From positions 186,001 to 250,000 of the forward strand of contig NZ_JAMXIC010000002.1 of the NCBI RefSeq assembly GCF_027587375.1: a stretch of 64,000 nt of DNA, in the 5' to 3' direction. A model generated the notes under the pieces. It ran no database searches. It saw only the letters and a program-made list of their open reading frames with translations, and was not told the DNA's origin. Source of the DNA: Arthrobacter sp. B2a2-09 (lineage in GTDB: Bacteria > Actinomycetota > Actinomycetes > Actinomycetales > Micrococcaceae). A program made the translations under genes and the position numbers. This document shows positions 15,424 through 24,129 of the stretch, in pieces (the stretch's first letter is position 1; each line of letters opens with the position of its first letter).

Positions 15424-16848
15424 TCAGTCGGTACTGCAGGGGGCTGCACCTGCGGTCCCTGGAGTGTTGGGAGCCCACTCCGGGTAGCTGCGGTGGTCGT
15501 TCGCCGGCACCCAACGGCCGGCGTCCACCACGTAATCCCAGCCGAGTCCATTGCTCTTGAGCGCCTGGATGCCCGCGATGAGCCGGGTGGCGTCCTCCAG
15601 CCGCGACCCCACGCCGAAACTGGCGCGCAGGGATCCGGAGGGAAGGCCGAGGCGCTTGAGCAGCGGGTGGGCGCAAAAGCGTCCGTCACGCAGGCCAATG
15701 CCGTGCTCGGCAGCAAGATAGGCCGCCACGAGTCCGGCGTCGTAGCCCTGGAGCGAGAAGTTCACGACGCCGATGGTGTCCTGGGGATCCGTGTCGCTGA
15801 AGATTTGGTGCACGGTCACGCCGTCGATTTCCTTGAGGCCATCGACCAGATGCGAGCGAATGGCGGCCTCGTGGGCGTGCCATTCATCGTGGTCGAGGCT
15901 GGCAATGACTTGTGTGGCCCGGGCGAGGGTGGCCGCGCCGAGCACGTTCGGTGAGCCTCCTTCGTGCCTGGCCGGTCCGGTGGCCCAGCTGACGGAATCA
16001 AGGCGTGCCTCGCGGACGGCGCCGCCTCCGGCAAGGTGCGGTGTGCCAGCGTCGAGCCAGTCGGGACGGCCCACCAGGACACCGGCGCCGAACGGTGCAT
16101 AAAGCTTGTGTCCCGAGAAAACCAAGTAGTCAACATCCGCGGCGGCGATATCGATTCGGCGATGCGGGGCGAGTTGCGCCGCGTCCACCACAATCCGCGC
16201 CCCGAATTCGTGGGCCAAGGCAGCGAGATCCTTGATGGGCAGGATCTCGCCGGTTACGTTCGACGCGCCGGTGACTGCCAGGAGGCTGACGCCACCTTGG
16301 GAGAGTGCCGCACGGACATTGGTGACGGTCTCCGACAAAGTTCCCGCGGCAACAATGCTGCGGTGGGGTACACCTTGCCACGGCAGCAGATTGGCGTGGT
16401 GCTCGATGTCCAGGTAAAGGACTTCGCCGGTGTGTCGGCCGTCCTCAACCGGCAAGCAACCGGCCAGCAGATTGAGGGAATCGGTGGTGTTGCGCGTGAA
16501 AATGACGGAATCGTCTGGCCTGCCGCCAACGAAGTCGCGGACAATGTTGCGCGCGTTTTCGTAGACCGAGGTGCTGATCTGGGAGGCATAGCCCGCGCCG
16601 CGGTGGACACTCGCGTAGTACGGCAGGATTTCGTTGAGGTACGCCGAGACCACGGTCAGGGCAGGTGCGGAGGCGCCGTAGTCAAGGTTGGCATAGCGGA
16701 TGTGGCCGCCCTGGATCAGGGGTGCCTGCAACTCCGCGCCGGTGACCGCGGCCAGTGGACGCGACGCCGGATTCCGGGATTCACCGCGGTGCTGCGCAGA
16801 TTCGTTGTGTTGCGAGAGAGCGGGAGAAGTAAATGTGGCTGTGCTCAT
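15424..16848 (-). CDS. Class V aminotransferase / SufS-like cysteine desulfurase-family protein
   Basis: 474 residues. The PLP lysine is in VFSGHKLYAPFGAG (~235-250). Upstream are DAAQLAPHR and SNVTGEILPI, and GIGLRDGRFCAHPLLKRLG carries the cysteine at the place of the SufS persulfide loop. The fold is class V/NifS-like. Compared with SufS (~405 residues) it has ~40 extra N-terminal residues and a Pro/Ala-rich C-terminal tail. A SAM-IV riboswitch lies directly upstream, so expression should fall when S-adenosylmethionine is plentiful. That argues for a role in sulfur or methionine metabolism rather than general Fe-S assembly. Confidence 0.85.
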   Translation of the reverse strand: MSTATFTSPALSQHNESAQHRGESRNPASRPLAAVTGAELQAPLIQGGHIRYANLDYGASAPALTVVSAYLNEILPYYASVHRGAGYASQISTSVYENARNIVRDFVGGRPDDSVIFTRNTTDSLNLLAGCLPVEDGRHTGEVLYLDIEHHANLLPWQGVPHRSIVAAGTLSETVTNVRAALSQGGVSLLAVTGASNVTGEILPIKDLAALAHEFGARIVVDAAQLAPHRRIDIAAADVDYLVFSGHKLYAPFGAGVLVGRPDWLDAGTPHLAGGGAVREARLDSVSWATGPARHEGGSPNVLGAATLARATQVIASLDHDEWHAHEAAIRSHLVDGLKEIDGVTVHQIFSDTDPQDTIGVVNFSLQGYDAGLVAAYLAAEHGIGLRDGRFCAHPLLKRLGLPSGSLRASFGVGSRLEDATRLIAGIQALKSNGLGWDYVVDAGRWVPANDHRSYPEWAPNTPGTAGAAPCSTD

Positions 16849-16864
16849 GGGACCTCACTCAAGA

Positions 16865-16998
16865 GGGACCCCTGCGTGCAGGGGGTCCGCGCTTGCCGCA
16901 TCCGTTCCGGACCGGCCGGGTCGTCACCCGGGGCACCCCGCCGCGATGGAGGGTTGCCGGCCAGCAAACCGGGGTTTCGCGCTGGCACTCGTGACCTG
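16865..16998 (-). promoter_or_regulatory. SAM-IV riboswitch
   Basis: On the minus strand the element opens GGTCACGAGTGCCAGCG. Next come a GAAACCCCGG-type arm, GCTGGCCGGCAACCCTCC, CGCGGCGGGGTGCCCCGGG, TGACGACC (closing P1), GGCAAGCGCGG and a terminal GGACCCC...GGGGTCC hairpin. The GTGCCAGCG...GCTGGCCGGCAACCCTCC core with the 3' GGCAAGCGC pseudoknot strand is the SAM-IV consensus I know from actinobacteria. The last hairpin ends ~17 bases before the aminotransferase ATG, so translational control is likely. Confidence 0.88.
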
Positions 16999-17088
16999 TA
17001 AAGAGACTAGGACACCGGCAAGGCTGGTTCCAATGTGACCCGGATTGTTAAGCGGATTGTTACACAGCCGGAAAAATGTGCCTTCTGC

Positions 17089-17130
17089 CGAAGAAAGAGC
17101 AGCGGACGCCTCCAAGAAGGGGGCGCCCGC
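17089..17130 (-). terminator. Rho-independent terminator after hisN
   Basis: GCGGACGCCTCC (17102-17113) and GGGGGCGCCCGC (17119-17130) form an imperfect GC-rich stem with a 5-base loop. A pyrimidine-rich CTGCTCTTTCTTC follows on the minus strand. It lies ~30 bases downstream of the hisN stop. Confidence 0.6.
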
Positions 17131-17157
17131 CGTCGTTTATTCAGTGAACAGGGTGGA

Positions 17158-17970
17158 TTAGAGGAGGTCGTCGATCTCGGGGTTGAGCCTCTTGAGGACC
17201 TCGGAGTGCAGGATCGAGTTGCTCGCGACGGCGTTTCCGCCGAAGGGACCATCCGTGCCGTCCAGGGACGTGAAGCGTCCCCCGGCCTCAGTCACGATCG
17301 GCACCAAGGCCGCCATATCGTAGACCTGGAGTTCCGGCTCCGCGGCAATGTCCACGGCGCCCTCGGCCACCAGGCAGTAGGACCAGAAATCGCCGTAGGC
17401 GCGGCTGCGCCAGACATCATTCTCAAGGCCCAGGAAGTTGTCCAGCGAACCGTGCTGCTTCCACTCGGAAAGCTCGGAGTAGGAAAGCGAGGCGTCTTCA
17501 AGCCGCGACACGTTGGAAACCTTCAGCCGGGTGGCTGCGGCCAGTGATCGGCCCATGTAGGCGCCCGAGCCCTTGGCCGCCCACCAACGCTTGCCGAGCG
17601 CAGGAGCGCTGACAAGACCCACGACAACTTCGCCCTCGTCCACGAGGGCGATCAGCGTTGCCCAGACGGGTACGCCACGCACGAAGTTCTTGGTTCCGTC
17701 GATGGGATCGATGATCCAACGCCTCGAGCCGTGGCCCGTGCTGCCGAATTCTTCGCCGAGAACGGCGTCGCGGGGGCGGGAACGGGAGAGCTGCCCGCGG
17801 ATTGCTTCCTCGGCGGCTTTGTCGGCATCGGTGACTGGGCTCAGGTCCGGTTTGGTCTCCACCTGAAGGTCCAGCGCCTTGAACCGCTCCATTGTCAGGG
17901 AATCGACGGAGTCGGCCAGGACATGTGCCAGCCGCAGGTCGTCGTTGTAGCTCGAATCGGGTTGGGTCAT
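17158..17970 (-). CDS. hisN: Histidinol-phosphatase, inositol-monophosphatase type
   Basis: 270 residues, normal for IMPase-like HisN. Metal and substrate motifs are all present: TKPDLSPVTDADKAAEE, GEEFG, WIIDPIDGTKNFVRG (signature 1) and the late LQVYDMAALVPIVTEAGG (signature 2). The RGVP...PVWATLIAL segment fits actinobacterial HisN, which dephosphorylates L-histidinol phosphate with Mg2+. TAGTTT lies six bases before the ATG, suggesting a leaderless message. It is next to rsgA and aroA, as in many actinobacteria. General inositol monophosphatase activity cannot be excluded. Confidence 0.88.
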   Translation of the reverse strand: MTQPDSSYNDDLRLAHVLADSVDSLTMERFKALDLQVETKPDLSPVTDADKAAEEAIRGQLSRSRPRDAVLGEEFGSTGHGSRRWIIDPIDGTKNFVRGVPVWATLIALVDEGEVVVGLVSAPALGKRWWAAKGSGAYMGRSLAAATRLKVSNVSRLEDASLSYSELSEWKQHGSLDNFLGLENDVWRSRAYGDFWSYCLVAEGAVDIAAEPELQVYDMAALVPIVTEAGGRFTSLDGTDGPFGGNAVASNSILHSEVLKRLNPEIDDLL

Positions 17971-18030
17971 GGTTCCAAACTACCGTCTCTTCGCCGGTGA
18001 GCCGGGGAGGTAGGACGGCAAGCGGCGCAG

Positions 18031-19146
18031 TTAGTTGACCGTACCCAATTCCTTGGCCTCTTGGGCTTCCATGCGCGGGTCCGCGCCAAGGAGCCTGCGC
18101 AGCGACGCGAGGCGGGCCGGGCCGGCCTCGCCGGCATGGCCATCAGCGACCCAGGAATCCAGGCCGCAACGAACAGCGATGGCATCGTGTTTGCAGCCTC
18201 GCTCGCACATTTCGGTTCCCGGTTCCAGATCCGGGAACGCATGCAGGATGCGGTCCGGGTTCACGTGGGCAAGGCCGAAGGAACGGATGCCGGGCGTATC
18301 GATGATCCAGCTGCCGCCGGGGGCGTCGCTGAGCTTCAGCGCAAGCGCAGAGGACGAGGTGTGCCGTCCGCGACCCGTCACTGCGTTGACTCCGCCCGTG
18401 GCGCGCTCGGCGCCGGTGAGGGCATTCACCATGGTGGACTTCCCGACGCCGGAATGGCCCAGGAGCACGGTGACCTTGCCGTCGAGGTAGTCCCGCAACT
18501 GGCCCACGGCGTCGCCATCAAGTCGGGCGGACAAGCCGTCGTCGGAACGGGCGTCGATGCCGGAGGCTCCCGCGTCGGCCGTCCGGCTGATGATGATGGG
18601 GAAACCCAGGCTCACATAGTTGGCGAGCAATTCCGTCGGGTCCTTGACGTCCGCTTTGGTGACGAGCAGCAGCGGCTCGATTCCGGCGTCGTACGCTGCC
18701 ACCAAGGCGCGGTCGATGAATCCTGTCCGCGGCTCCGGGTTGGCGGCCGCAACCACCACCACGAGCTGGTCGGCGTTGGCGACGACAGCCCGTTCGATCG
18801 GATCAGTGTCATCGGCACTTCGCCGCAGGAGGGTCTTGCGCTCCTCGACGCGCACGAGGCGGGCGAGGGTGTCCGGTGCTCCGGACACATCGCCGACGAG
18901 GGCCACGAAGTCTCCGGGAACCACGGGGGAGCGCCGGAGTTCCCGGGCCCGGGCCGCAATGACGATGCGCTCATTGTCCGAGCCTTCGCCCGCTATCGCG
19001 GTGTAGCGGCCGCGGTCGACCGTGATGATGCGCCCGATCACGGCGTCGTCGTGGCTGGGGCGGTCCTTCGTGCGGGGGCGTGTGCCCTTCTTGTTGGGGC
19101 GGATCCGGACATCGGACTCATCCCAGGAGCTTGCGTCGCGAGCCAT
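18031..19146 (-). CDS. rsgA: Ribosome small-subunit-dependent GTPase A
   Basis: 371 residues. An OB-fold is at the N-terminus (GRIITVDRGRYTAI...SPVVPGDFVALVG). It is followed by the circularly permuted GTPase: LLLVTKAD (G4) comes first, then LLGHSGVGKSTMVNAL (G1) and IIDTPGIRSFGL (G3). The C-terminal zinc motif is MCERGCKHDAIAVRCGLD. RsgA checks late 30S assembly. It lies 2 bases after aroA on the same strand, so the two are coupled. Confidence 0.95.
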   Translation of the reverse strand: MARDASSWDESDVRIRPNKKGTRPRTKDRPSHDDAVIGRIITVDRGRYTAIAGEGSDNERIVIAARARELRRSPVVPGDFVALVGDVSGAPDTLARLVRVEERKTLLRRSADDTDPIERAVVANADQLVVVVAAANPEPRTGFIDRALVAAYDAGIEPLLLVTKADVKDPTELLANYVSLGFPIIISRTADAGASGIDARSDDGLSARLDGDAVGQLRDYLDGKVTVLLGHSGVGKSTMVNALTGAERATGGVNAVTGRGRHTSSSALALKLSDAPGGSWIIDTPGIRSFGLAHVNPDRILHAFPDLEPGTEMCERGCKHDAIAVRCGLDSWVADGHAGEAGPARLASLRRLLGADPRMEAQEAKELGTVN

Positions 19147-19148
19147 CG

Positions 19149-20543
19149 TCAGTTGCTTGTCTCCGTTGAACCGGTGTCCGCGGCCGCTTGGCCACCACTG
19201 AGCATCGATGCCCAGATTTGCGGAAATTCGGGCATGGTCTTGGACGTCGTCGCGATGTCTTCAACCTGGACACCCTCGACGGCGAGCCCAAGGATGGCGC
19301 CCGCGGTAGCCATGCGGTGGTCGGCGTAGCTATGCACGACGCCGGCGTGCAGCGCTGCGGGCCGGATCACCAGGCCGTCGCTGGTTTCCTCGGCGTCGCC
19401 GCCAAGCCGGTTGATTTCGGCGACCAGCGCAGCCAGCCTGTCCGTTTCGTGTCCACGCAAATGCGCGATGCCAGTAAGCCGGGAAGGGCTGGTTGCCAGG
19501 GCACACAACGCCGCTACCGTCGGGGCGAGTTCGCTGGTTTCGTCGAAGTCCGCGCCCAGGATCTCCGAACCGCCAGTGACTGTCAGAGTGCCGTTGTCCA
19601 GCGTGACAGTGGCACCCATGGTGGCAAGAATTTCCCGCCAAAGGTCCCCGACTTGCGTGGTATTGGCCGGCCAGTTGGGGATCCGGATGGTTCCCATCGT
19701 GGCCAGCGCCGCAGCGAGGAAGGGGCCCGCGTTGGAGAGATCCTGCTCGATCCTCTCGTCGAACGCCTGGATAGCACCGGGGGCCACGCGCCAATGGTTC
19801 GGCACGGAGTCATCCACCTGCACTCCGACGCCGCGCAGGACCGAGACGGTCATGTTGATGTGGTCGAGGCTCGGCACGGGCTTGCCGACATGCTCCAGGT
19901 GAAGGCCCTCATCGAATCGGGCACCGACCAGCAACAGGGCGGAGACGAACTGCGAAGAAGCGCTCGCATCGATCACCAAGTGGCCACCGCGGACAGAGCC
20001 TGTGCCGGAAACCTTGAACGGCAGGGAAGTCGCCGTTTGCCCGTCCACTGCGCTGACTTCCAGACCGAGTGTTCGGAGGGCTTCGATGATGGTGCCCATG
20101 GGACGCTGGCGTGCGTGCGGATCGCCGTCGAACACCGAAGCGCCGTTGCGGAGGGCAGCAAGGGGCGGCACGAAGCGCATGACCGTGCCGGCCAGGCCAC
20201 AGTCGATGGCGGTATCTGATGCGGCAGCCCCCGGGTTGATGGGGGTGACTTCAAGATCCGGGCCATAGTGTCCATCGCCGGGAACCTCGGTAATGGTCGC
20301 GCCAAGCTGGCGCAGGGCTTCGACCATCAGCGCGGAGTCCCGAGAATGCAGGGGTGCCCGCAGCCTGCTTGGGCCGTTGGCCAATGCCGCCAGGACGAGG
20401 TAGCGATTGGTCAGCGACTTCGAACCAGGAACCGTGACCGTGGCATCCACAGGGTGGCTGGCGAAGGGCGCCGGCCACAGGGGGAGTGCGGAGGCCGTGA
20501 TGCTCCCTGAATCGTCTGTCTGCGTGGCGGGGGTTCCTGGCAT
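19149..20543 (-). CDS. aroA: 3-phosphoshikimate 1-carboxyvinyltransferase (EPSP synthase)
   Basis: 464 residues. Motifs: VPGSKSLTNRYLVLAALA (PEP/shikimate-3-phosphate lysine, ~40-57), DCGLAGTVMRFVPPLAAL, DGDPHARQRPMG, DASASSQFVSALLL, HLRGHETDRLAALVAEINRLG and SYADHRMATAGAI. It condenses shikimate-3-phosphate and PEP in the aromatic amino acid pathway. The DGDPHARQRPMG segment matches the usual DGxxxLRxRPM block. An AAGGAA ribosome site precedes the ATG. It stands directly after the DoxX gene and before rsgA. Confidence 0.96.
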   Translation of the reverse strand: MPGTPATQTDDSGSITASALPLWPAPFASHPVDATVTVPGSKSLTNRYLVLAALANGPSRLRAPLHSRDSALMVEALRQLGATITEVPGDGHYGPDLEVTPINPGAAASDTAIDCGLAGTVMRFVPPLAALRNGASVFDGDPHARQRPMGTIIEALRTLGLEVSAVDGQTATSLPFKVSGTGSVRGGHLVIDASASSQFVSALLLVGARFDEGLHLEHVGKPVPSLDHINMTVSVLRGVGVQVDDSVPNHWRVAPGAIQAFDERIEQDLSNAGPFLAAALATMGTIRIPNWPANTTQVGDLWREILATMGATVTLDNGTLTVTGGSEILGADFDETSELAPTVAALCALATSPSRLTGIAHLRGHETDRLAALVAEINRLGGDAEETSDGLVIRPAALHAGVVHSYADHRMATAGAILGLAVEGVQVEDIATTSKTMPEFPQIWASMLSGGQAAADTGSTETSN

Positions 20544-20549
20544 GCTTCC

Positions 20550-21065
20550 TTATGCTCCAACTGCGTTGTCTACGGCCTTGCGGACGGCCCGGTCTGTCTT
20601 CTTGAACTGCTTGCCGGTGGCCTTCTTGGCGTCCATGGCGAGGTGTTCGGCGCGCCATGCGAGGCTCGGCTTGCCGGCGGTGTCGACGGCGGCAAGGAGA
20701 ACGCCACCCGTCAGGGAAATGTTCTTGAGCAACTGGGCGCGTCGGGCCAGCCGGCCTTCCTTGGTGCTGATGTCGGCAGAACGCCACTCAACAAAGGTAT
20801 TCAGGACCGAGATGCCGGCAAGCAGCGTTGCCGAGAACCGGGAACATTTGCCGAGGGCGAGCAAGGCCCCTGCGCCCACCTGCGTGCCGCCTATCACTCG
20901 CGCGAGCATCTTCTCGTCCGTCGGGAAAGGCAATGACTCGGAAGCACGGCGGAGCAGCGGAGAGAGCTGCTTGGCAGTGTCATCCGCGTTCTTGAACTTG
21001 TCCAGCCCTGCGACGACAAAACTGGAAGCCAACATTGGCCTTGCGAGAAAACGGACGAGGGACAT
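20550..21065 (-). CDS. DoxX family membrane protein
   Basis: 171 residues from MSLVRFLARPMLASSFVVAGLDKFKNA, with AGGAGG seven bases upstream. The DoxX pattern is four helices: ~5-22, ~60-80 (VGAGALLALGKCSRFSATLLAGISVL), ~85-110 and ~115-135 (SLTGGVLLAAVDT). The C-terminus is a basic cytoplasmic tail (MDAKKATGKQFKKTDRAVRKAVDNAV). In mycobacteria DoxX proteins join a redox complex with superoxide dismutase. Here it is back-to-back with sigR, the thiol-stress sigma factor, which makes a redox role attractive but inferred. Confidence 0.88.
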   Translation of the reverse strand: MSLVRFLARPMLASSFVVAGLDKFKNADDTAKQLSPLLRRASESLPFPTDEKMLARVIGGTQVGAGALLALGKCSRFSATLLAGISVLNTFVEWRSADISTKEGRLARRAQLLKNISLTGGVLLAAVDTAGKPSLAWRAEHLAMDAKKATGKQFKKTDRAVRKAVDNAVGA

Positions 21066-21165
21066 GTTTTGCCTCCTGGATGGCTTGCCACAGTGTTCAG
21101 GTGGTGCTGCGTTCAAGTGGTGCGGTGTTCACGGGGTGCAGTCGGATCTAGTCTTGCATCTTTGC

Positions 21166-21191
21166 GGAATATTTGCCCGGAGCTTGCCGTT
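21166..21191 (+). promoter_or_regulatory. SigR-type autoregulatory promoter
   Basis: GGAAT (21166-21170), an 18-base spacer, then GTT (21189-21191). This is the exact consensus published for SigR/SigH-class ECF sigma factors. It lies ~180 bases before the sigR ATG, pointing at sigR. Autoregulation is established for SigR and SigH; here it is inferred from the match. Confidence 0.85.
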
Positions 21192-21373
21192 GTCAGAAGA
21201 AGGTGCGGTATGGGCTGGACCTTGGAATGTGGCGCGTGCGTTGTGCCGCGCTGGTGTCACGTCATTTGAGCGGAGATGGTTTTTTGGCCTTGGTTAAGGA
21301 CCGCGAGGGACACTTGGCGCTTGGGCGGGAGCTGCCAGGGGACTCCCGGAGGGTGACAGTAGACTTGGATGCA

Positions 21374-22123
21374 ATGAGCACCATGGATCCGGCCGCAGCG
21401 GCCATGTACAAAGCAGCGACGGAAGTCACGGACGCAACGTCCGACGGCGACGCAACTGTTGAGGCCGACGTCGAGATTGCAGTGGACTTCGCAAGCGAGA
21501 CGCCTGAACAACGGAGGGCGCGCTTCGAACGCGACGCCATGCAGTATGTCGACCAGCTCTATTCGGCTGCCATGCGCATGGCCAGGAATCCGTCCGACGC
21601 CGAGGACCTGGTCCAGGAGGCCTACACCAAGGCGTTCTCGGCCTTCCACCAGTACAAGCCGGGTACCAACCTCAAGGCATGGCTGTACCGCATCCTGACC
21701 AACACGTACATCAACCTCTACCGGAAGCGGCAGCGCGAACCGCTGCAGTCGAATTCGGACACCATCGAAGACTGGCAGCTGGCGCGGGCGGAGTCCCATA
21801 CGTCCGCGGGGCTGCGCTCGGCGGAGGCGGAGGCGCTGGATCATTTGCCGGACTCGGACGTGAAGAGCGCCCTGCAGTCCATTCCGGAGGAATTCCGGCT
21901 CGCGGTGTACTTCGCTGACGTCGAAGGCTTCGCCTACAAGGAAATATCAGACATCATGAATACCCCGATCGGGACGGTCATGTCCCGGCTTCATCGCGGC
22001 AGGAAAATGTTGCGCGATCTGCTGGCGGACTACGCCGCAGAACGGGGAATCAGCGCCGGCGCGGACGAAAAGGCCTTGGCCGTGGGCGCGGCCACAAGCA
22101 AAAAACAGGAGAAAAGGAAATGA
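21374..22123 (+). CDS. sigR: ECF sigma factor SigR/SigH (thiol-oxidative stress)
   Basis: 249 residues from ATG ([18 protein letters not shown]). Region 2 is [70 protein letters not shown]. Region 4 is [48 protein letters not shown]. The length and [14 protein letters not shown] block are specific to the SigR/SigH group. The frame stays open upstream to 21173 without a stop, so a longer isoform like Streptomyces sigma-R' is possible from the distal promoter. TAGACT at 21360-21365 could give a nearly leaderless short form. The stop overlaps rsrA by 4 bases. Confidence 0.93.
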   Translation: MSTMDPAAAAMYKAATEVTDATSDGDATVEADVEIAVDFASETPEQRRARFERDAMQYVDQLYSAAMRMARNPSDAEDLVQEAYTKAFSAFHQYKPGTNLKAWLYRILTNTYINLYRKRQREPLQSNSDTIEDWQLARAESHTSAGLRSAEAEALDHLPDSDVKSALQSIPEEFRLAVYFADVEGFAYKEISDIMNTPIGTVMSRLHRGRKMLRDLLADYAAERGISAGADEKALAVGAATSKKQEKRK

Positions 22124-22377
22124 GCTGCCAAGGATTGGGCGACTGCGACGATGCTCGGATGCAGCGTATCTACGAGTACCTCGATGGTGCGTTGACTCGC
22201 GAGGACATCGCAGAGATCAAAGTGCATCTGGAAGACTGCCCGGAGTGCACAGAGCAATACGACCTTGAGTGCGTCATCCGCACCGTGGTCAAGCGCTCCT
22301 GTACGGAAGCGGCTCCTGAGAATCTCAAGAACTCGATCCTGGACAGGATCCACGCTATGAAGTCCGTGGACGTCTAA
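22120..22377 (+). CDS. rsrA: Zinc-containing redox anti-sigma factor RsrA
   Basis: 85 residues. The ZAS motif H36-x3-C40-x2-C43 ([14 protein letters not shown]) is intact, with further cysteines at 3, 9, 51 and 61. In RsrA, thiol oxidation releases zinc and frees the sigma factor. The start overlaps the sigR stop in ATGA, so sigma and anti-sigma are made in a coupled ratio. A strong terminator follows 16 bases after the stop, closing the two-gene operon. Confidence 0.93.
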   Translation: MSCQGLGDCDDARMQRIYEYLDGALTREDIAEIKVHLEDCPECTEQYDLECVIRTVVKRSCTEAAPENLKNSILDRIHAMKSVDV

Positions 22378-22393
22378 GAGCCTGGAACGGCAA

Positions 22394-22425
22394 GGGCCCC
22401 GGAAACCTGATGGTTTCCGGGGCCC
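22394..22425 (+). terminator. Terminator after rsrA
   Basis: A perfect 14-bp stem, GGGCCCCGGAAACC / GGTTTCCGGGGCCC, with a TGAT loop. No long T-run follows on the plus strand. It also faces the end of the convergent bL37 gene 32 bases away and could serve both. Confidence 0.8.
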
Positions 22426-22456
22426 TCCGCATTAAGTCTTACGCTAAGCCGCTGGC

Positions 22457-22531
22457 TTAGGTGTTGGGACGCTTGCCGTGGTTTGCGCCGCCGCGCTTAC
22501 GGTCACGACGCTTACGTGCACGCTTGCTCAT
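22457..22531 (-). CDS. Ribosomal protein bL37 (24 residues)
   Basis: A 24-residue gene reading MSKRARKRRDRKRGGANH then GKRPNT. AGGAGG stands 6 bases before the ATG. The pattern KRxRKxRDRKxxxANHGKRPN matches bL37, the tiny basic large-subunit protein found in mycobacterial ribosome structures and conserved in actinobacteria. It is easy to miss because of its size. It converges with rsrA. Confidence 0.88.
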   Translation of the reverse strand: MSKRARKRRDRKRGGANHGKRPNT

Positions 22532-22641
22532 AGCTGGCCTCCTTAGATTCTTGATACTCAATAAAGCTGCCCTCCAGTCTCCCACATCCGGGGGCCGCCC
22601 CGCGAACCGTGCCGGCCCAGCCCCCGCAAGGAATTGGACAC

Positions 22642-23256
22642 TCAGCCCCGCAGGGAATTCCGGATGGAGATCCTGGCCTGGTCCAGGACGGTGCGCACGG
22701 TTTCAAGGGCGATCGGAGTCAGGGCCTTGGAGCCGGCGTGCTGTCGCAGCTCCACGCGGATGTCATCCCGGAAGGACTGGACCATCATCTCGGCTTCCTT
22801 GAGGATGCGGTGTCCCTCCGGCGAGTAGCTTCCAGCCCACGACTGGAATTCCGCGGACTTCGCATTGGCTCGTGCGGCTTCGGCGGTTGCTGCCAGGTCC
22901 GCGCGCAAGCCGCGCATGTTGCTGCGGATGTCGTCGCGGAGACTATCGGCCAACCGCCGCACGGAGGCAGAGATGTTGTCCTCGACGTCGGCCAGTTCCT
23001 GCCGCCGGCTGTTCAGCTCCGCCAGTCCGGCCGCAGTAATGGAGTAGTTGGTGCGGCGCCCATCGCTGCTGGTGGCTACTAGTCCTTCTTCCTCCAGTTT
23101 GCCAAGGCGCGGGTAGATGGTTCCGGCACTGGGGGAGTAGGTCCCGCCGAAGCGCTCGCCGAGGGCCTTGATGAGCTCGTAGCCGTGCTTGGGGCCTGAT
23201 TCCAGGAGTGCCAGCAGATAGAGCCGAAGGGCTCCGTGGGCAAAGACGGGCGGCAT
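22642..23256 (-). CDS. PadR-family transcriptional regulator
   Basis: 204 residues. The PadR winged helix is at residues 8-85 (GALRLYLLALLESGPKHGYELIKALGERFGGTYSPSAGTIYPRLGKLEEEGLVATSSDGRRTNYSITAAG). A long helical C-terminal part follows, as in PadR subfamily-1 proteins. The start overlaps the stop of the DUF4097 gene by one base (TGATG), so the two are coupled. The double palindrome upstream of the DUF4097 gene is the obvious operator, making this an autoregulated operon. Confidence 0.92.
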   Translation of the reverse strand: MPPVFAHGALRLYLLALLESGPKHGYELIKALGERFGGTYSPSAGTIYPRLGKLEEEGLVATSSDGRRTNYSITAAGLAELNSRRQELADVEDNISASVRRLADSLRDDIRSNMRGLRADLAATAEAARANAKSAEFQSWAGSYSPEGHRILKEAEMMVQSFRDDIRVELRQHAGSKALTPIALETVRTVLDQARISIRNSLRG

Positions 23257-24104
23257 CAGATTTCCTCTTCTCCGGGGACTGAGTGCGCTGTTCCGGGTGT
23301 TGGCGCACTGCCATGGATGATGGAGGTTTTTCCGGACACGGAATTGGTACGCGCCACCATGAGCCGCTCGTCGGGGCCAACGATGGTCTGGACCCTGCCG
23401 CCTGCCTGGGCGTATAGCTGGTCGTCGATCATCACGGTGCCACTGGCCGTTTTGGCCACGATGTCCAAGCCCACGTCATGCGGGAGACGGATGGTGAGGT
23501 CGCCTGAAACGGAATTTGCTCCGAAATCCTGGGTGTAGCCGTGAAGGTCGAAGCTGAGGTCTCCGCTGACAGTATTGGCCCGGATGTTCTTGAAGCGGCC
23601 CGAAGCCGTGACTTCGCCTGAGACGCTCTTGGCGGTCATGACGCCGTCGTGGTTGCGGGCGATGACTTCGCCGCTGACAGTGTTGACGTGAAGCTCGCCC
23701 CGCGTGCCGTCCGCGAGGACGGACCCGGAAACCGTGTTGAGGCGGATATGGCCGGTGACGCCCGACACCATGCCGTCACCGCCCACGGTTCCTGCTTCGA
23801 CGTCGACGCCGGCAGGCAACGCGATGCTGATGACGATGGTGTTGGTGCTGGTGTTGTTGACGGTGCCCATAAGGTTGCGGAACCAACCTTGCGGGCCGTG
23901 CAACTGGTGGCGGACCTCGAGCCGGCCATCAACGAGGCTGACGATCAATGGATCGCCGCCGATTTCCGAGACTTCGATCCGGGTGATTGCTTCGTCGTGA
24001 GTAACGACGTCGAAGCGGCCCTTGACGATCCCCAGCTTGAGCGAGCGGACGCCGTCGACGTCGATGGTCTGCGGGCCGGTAACGGTCCAATTCTCCTCGG
24101 TCAT
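23256..24104 (-). CDS. DUF4097 family beta-helical protein
   Basis: 282 residues with the repeated pattern of DUF4097: successive strands such as SGVTGHIRLNTVSGSVLADG, GELHVNTVSGEVIARN, GVMTAKSVSGEVTASG, NIRANTVSGDLSFDL and GANSVSGDLTIRLP. Each has the TVSG turn expected for a right-handed beta-helix. There is no signal peptide, so it is probably cytoplasmic. Function is unknown for the family; it often sits next to PadR or ABC-exporter genes and is thought to respond to envelope stress. It is the first gene of the operon that ends with padR. Confidence 0.85.
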   Translation of the reverse strand: MTEENWTVTGPQTIDVDGVRSLKLGIVKGRFDVVTHDEAITRIEVSEIGGDPLIVSLVDGRLEVRHQLHGPQGWFRNLMGTVNNTSTNTIVISIALPAGVDVEAGTVGGDGMVSGVTGHIRLNTVSGSVLADGTRGELHVNTVSGEVIARNHDGVMTAKSVSGEVTASGRFKNIRANTVSGDLSFDLHGYTQDFGANSVSGDLTIRLPHDVGLDIVAKTASGTVMIDDQLYAQAGGRVQTIVGPDERLMVARTNSVSGKTSIIHGSAPTPGTAHSVPGEEEI

Positions 24105-24129
24105 GACCCCTCCAATGGTGCGTCAGATT

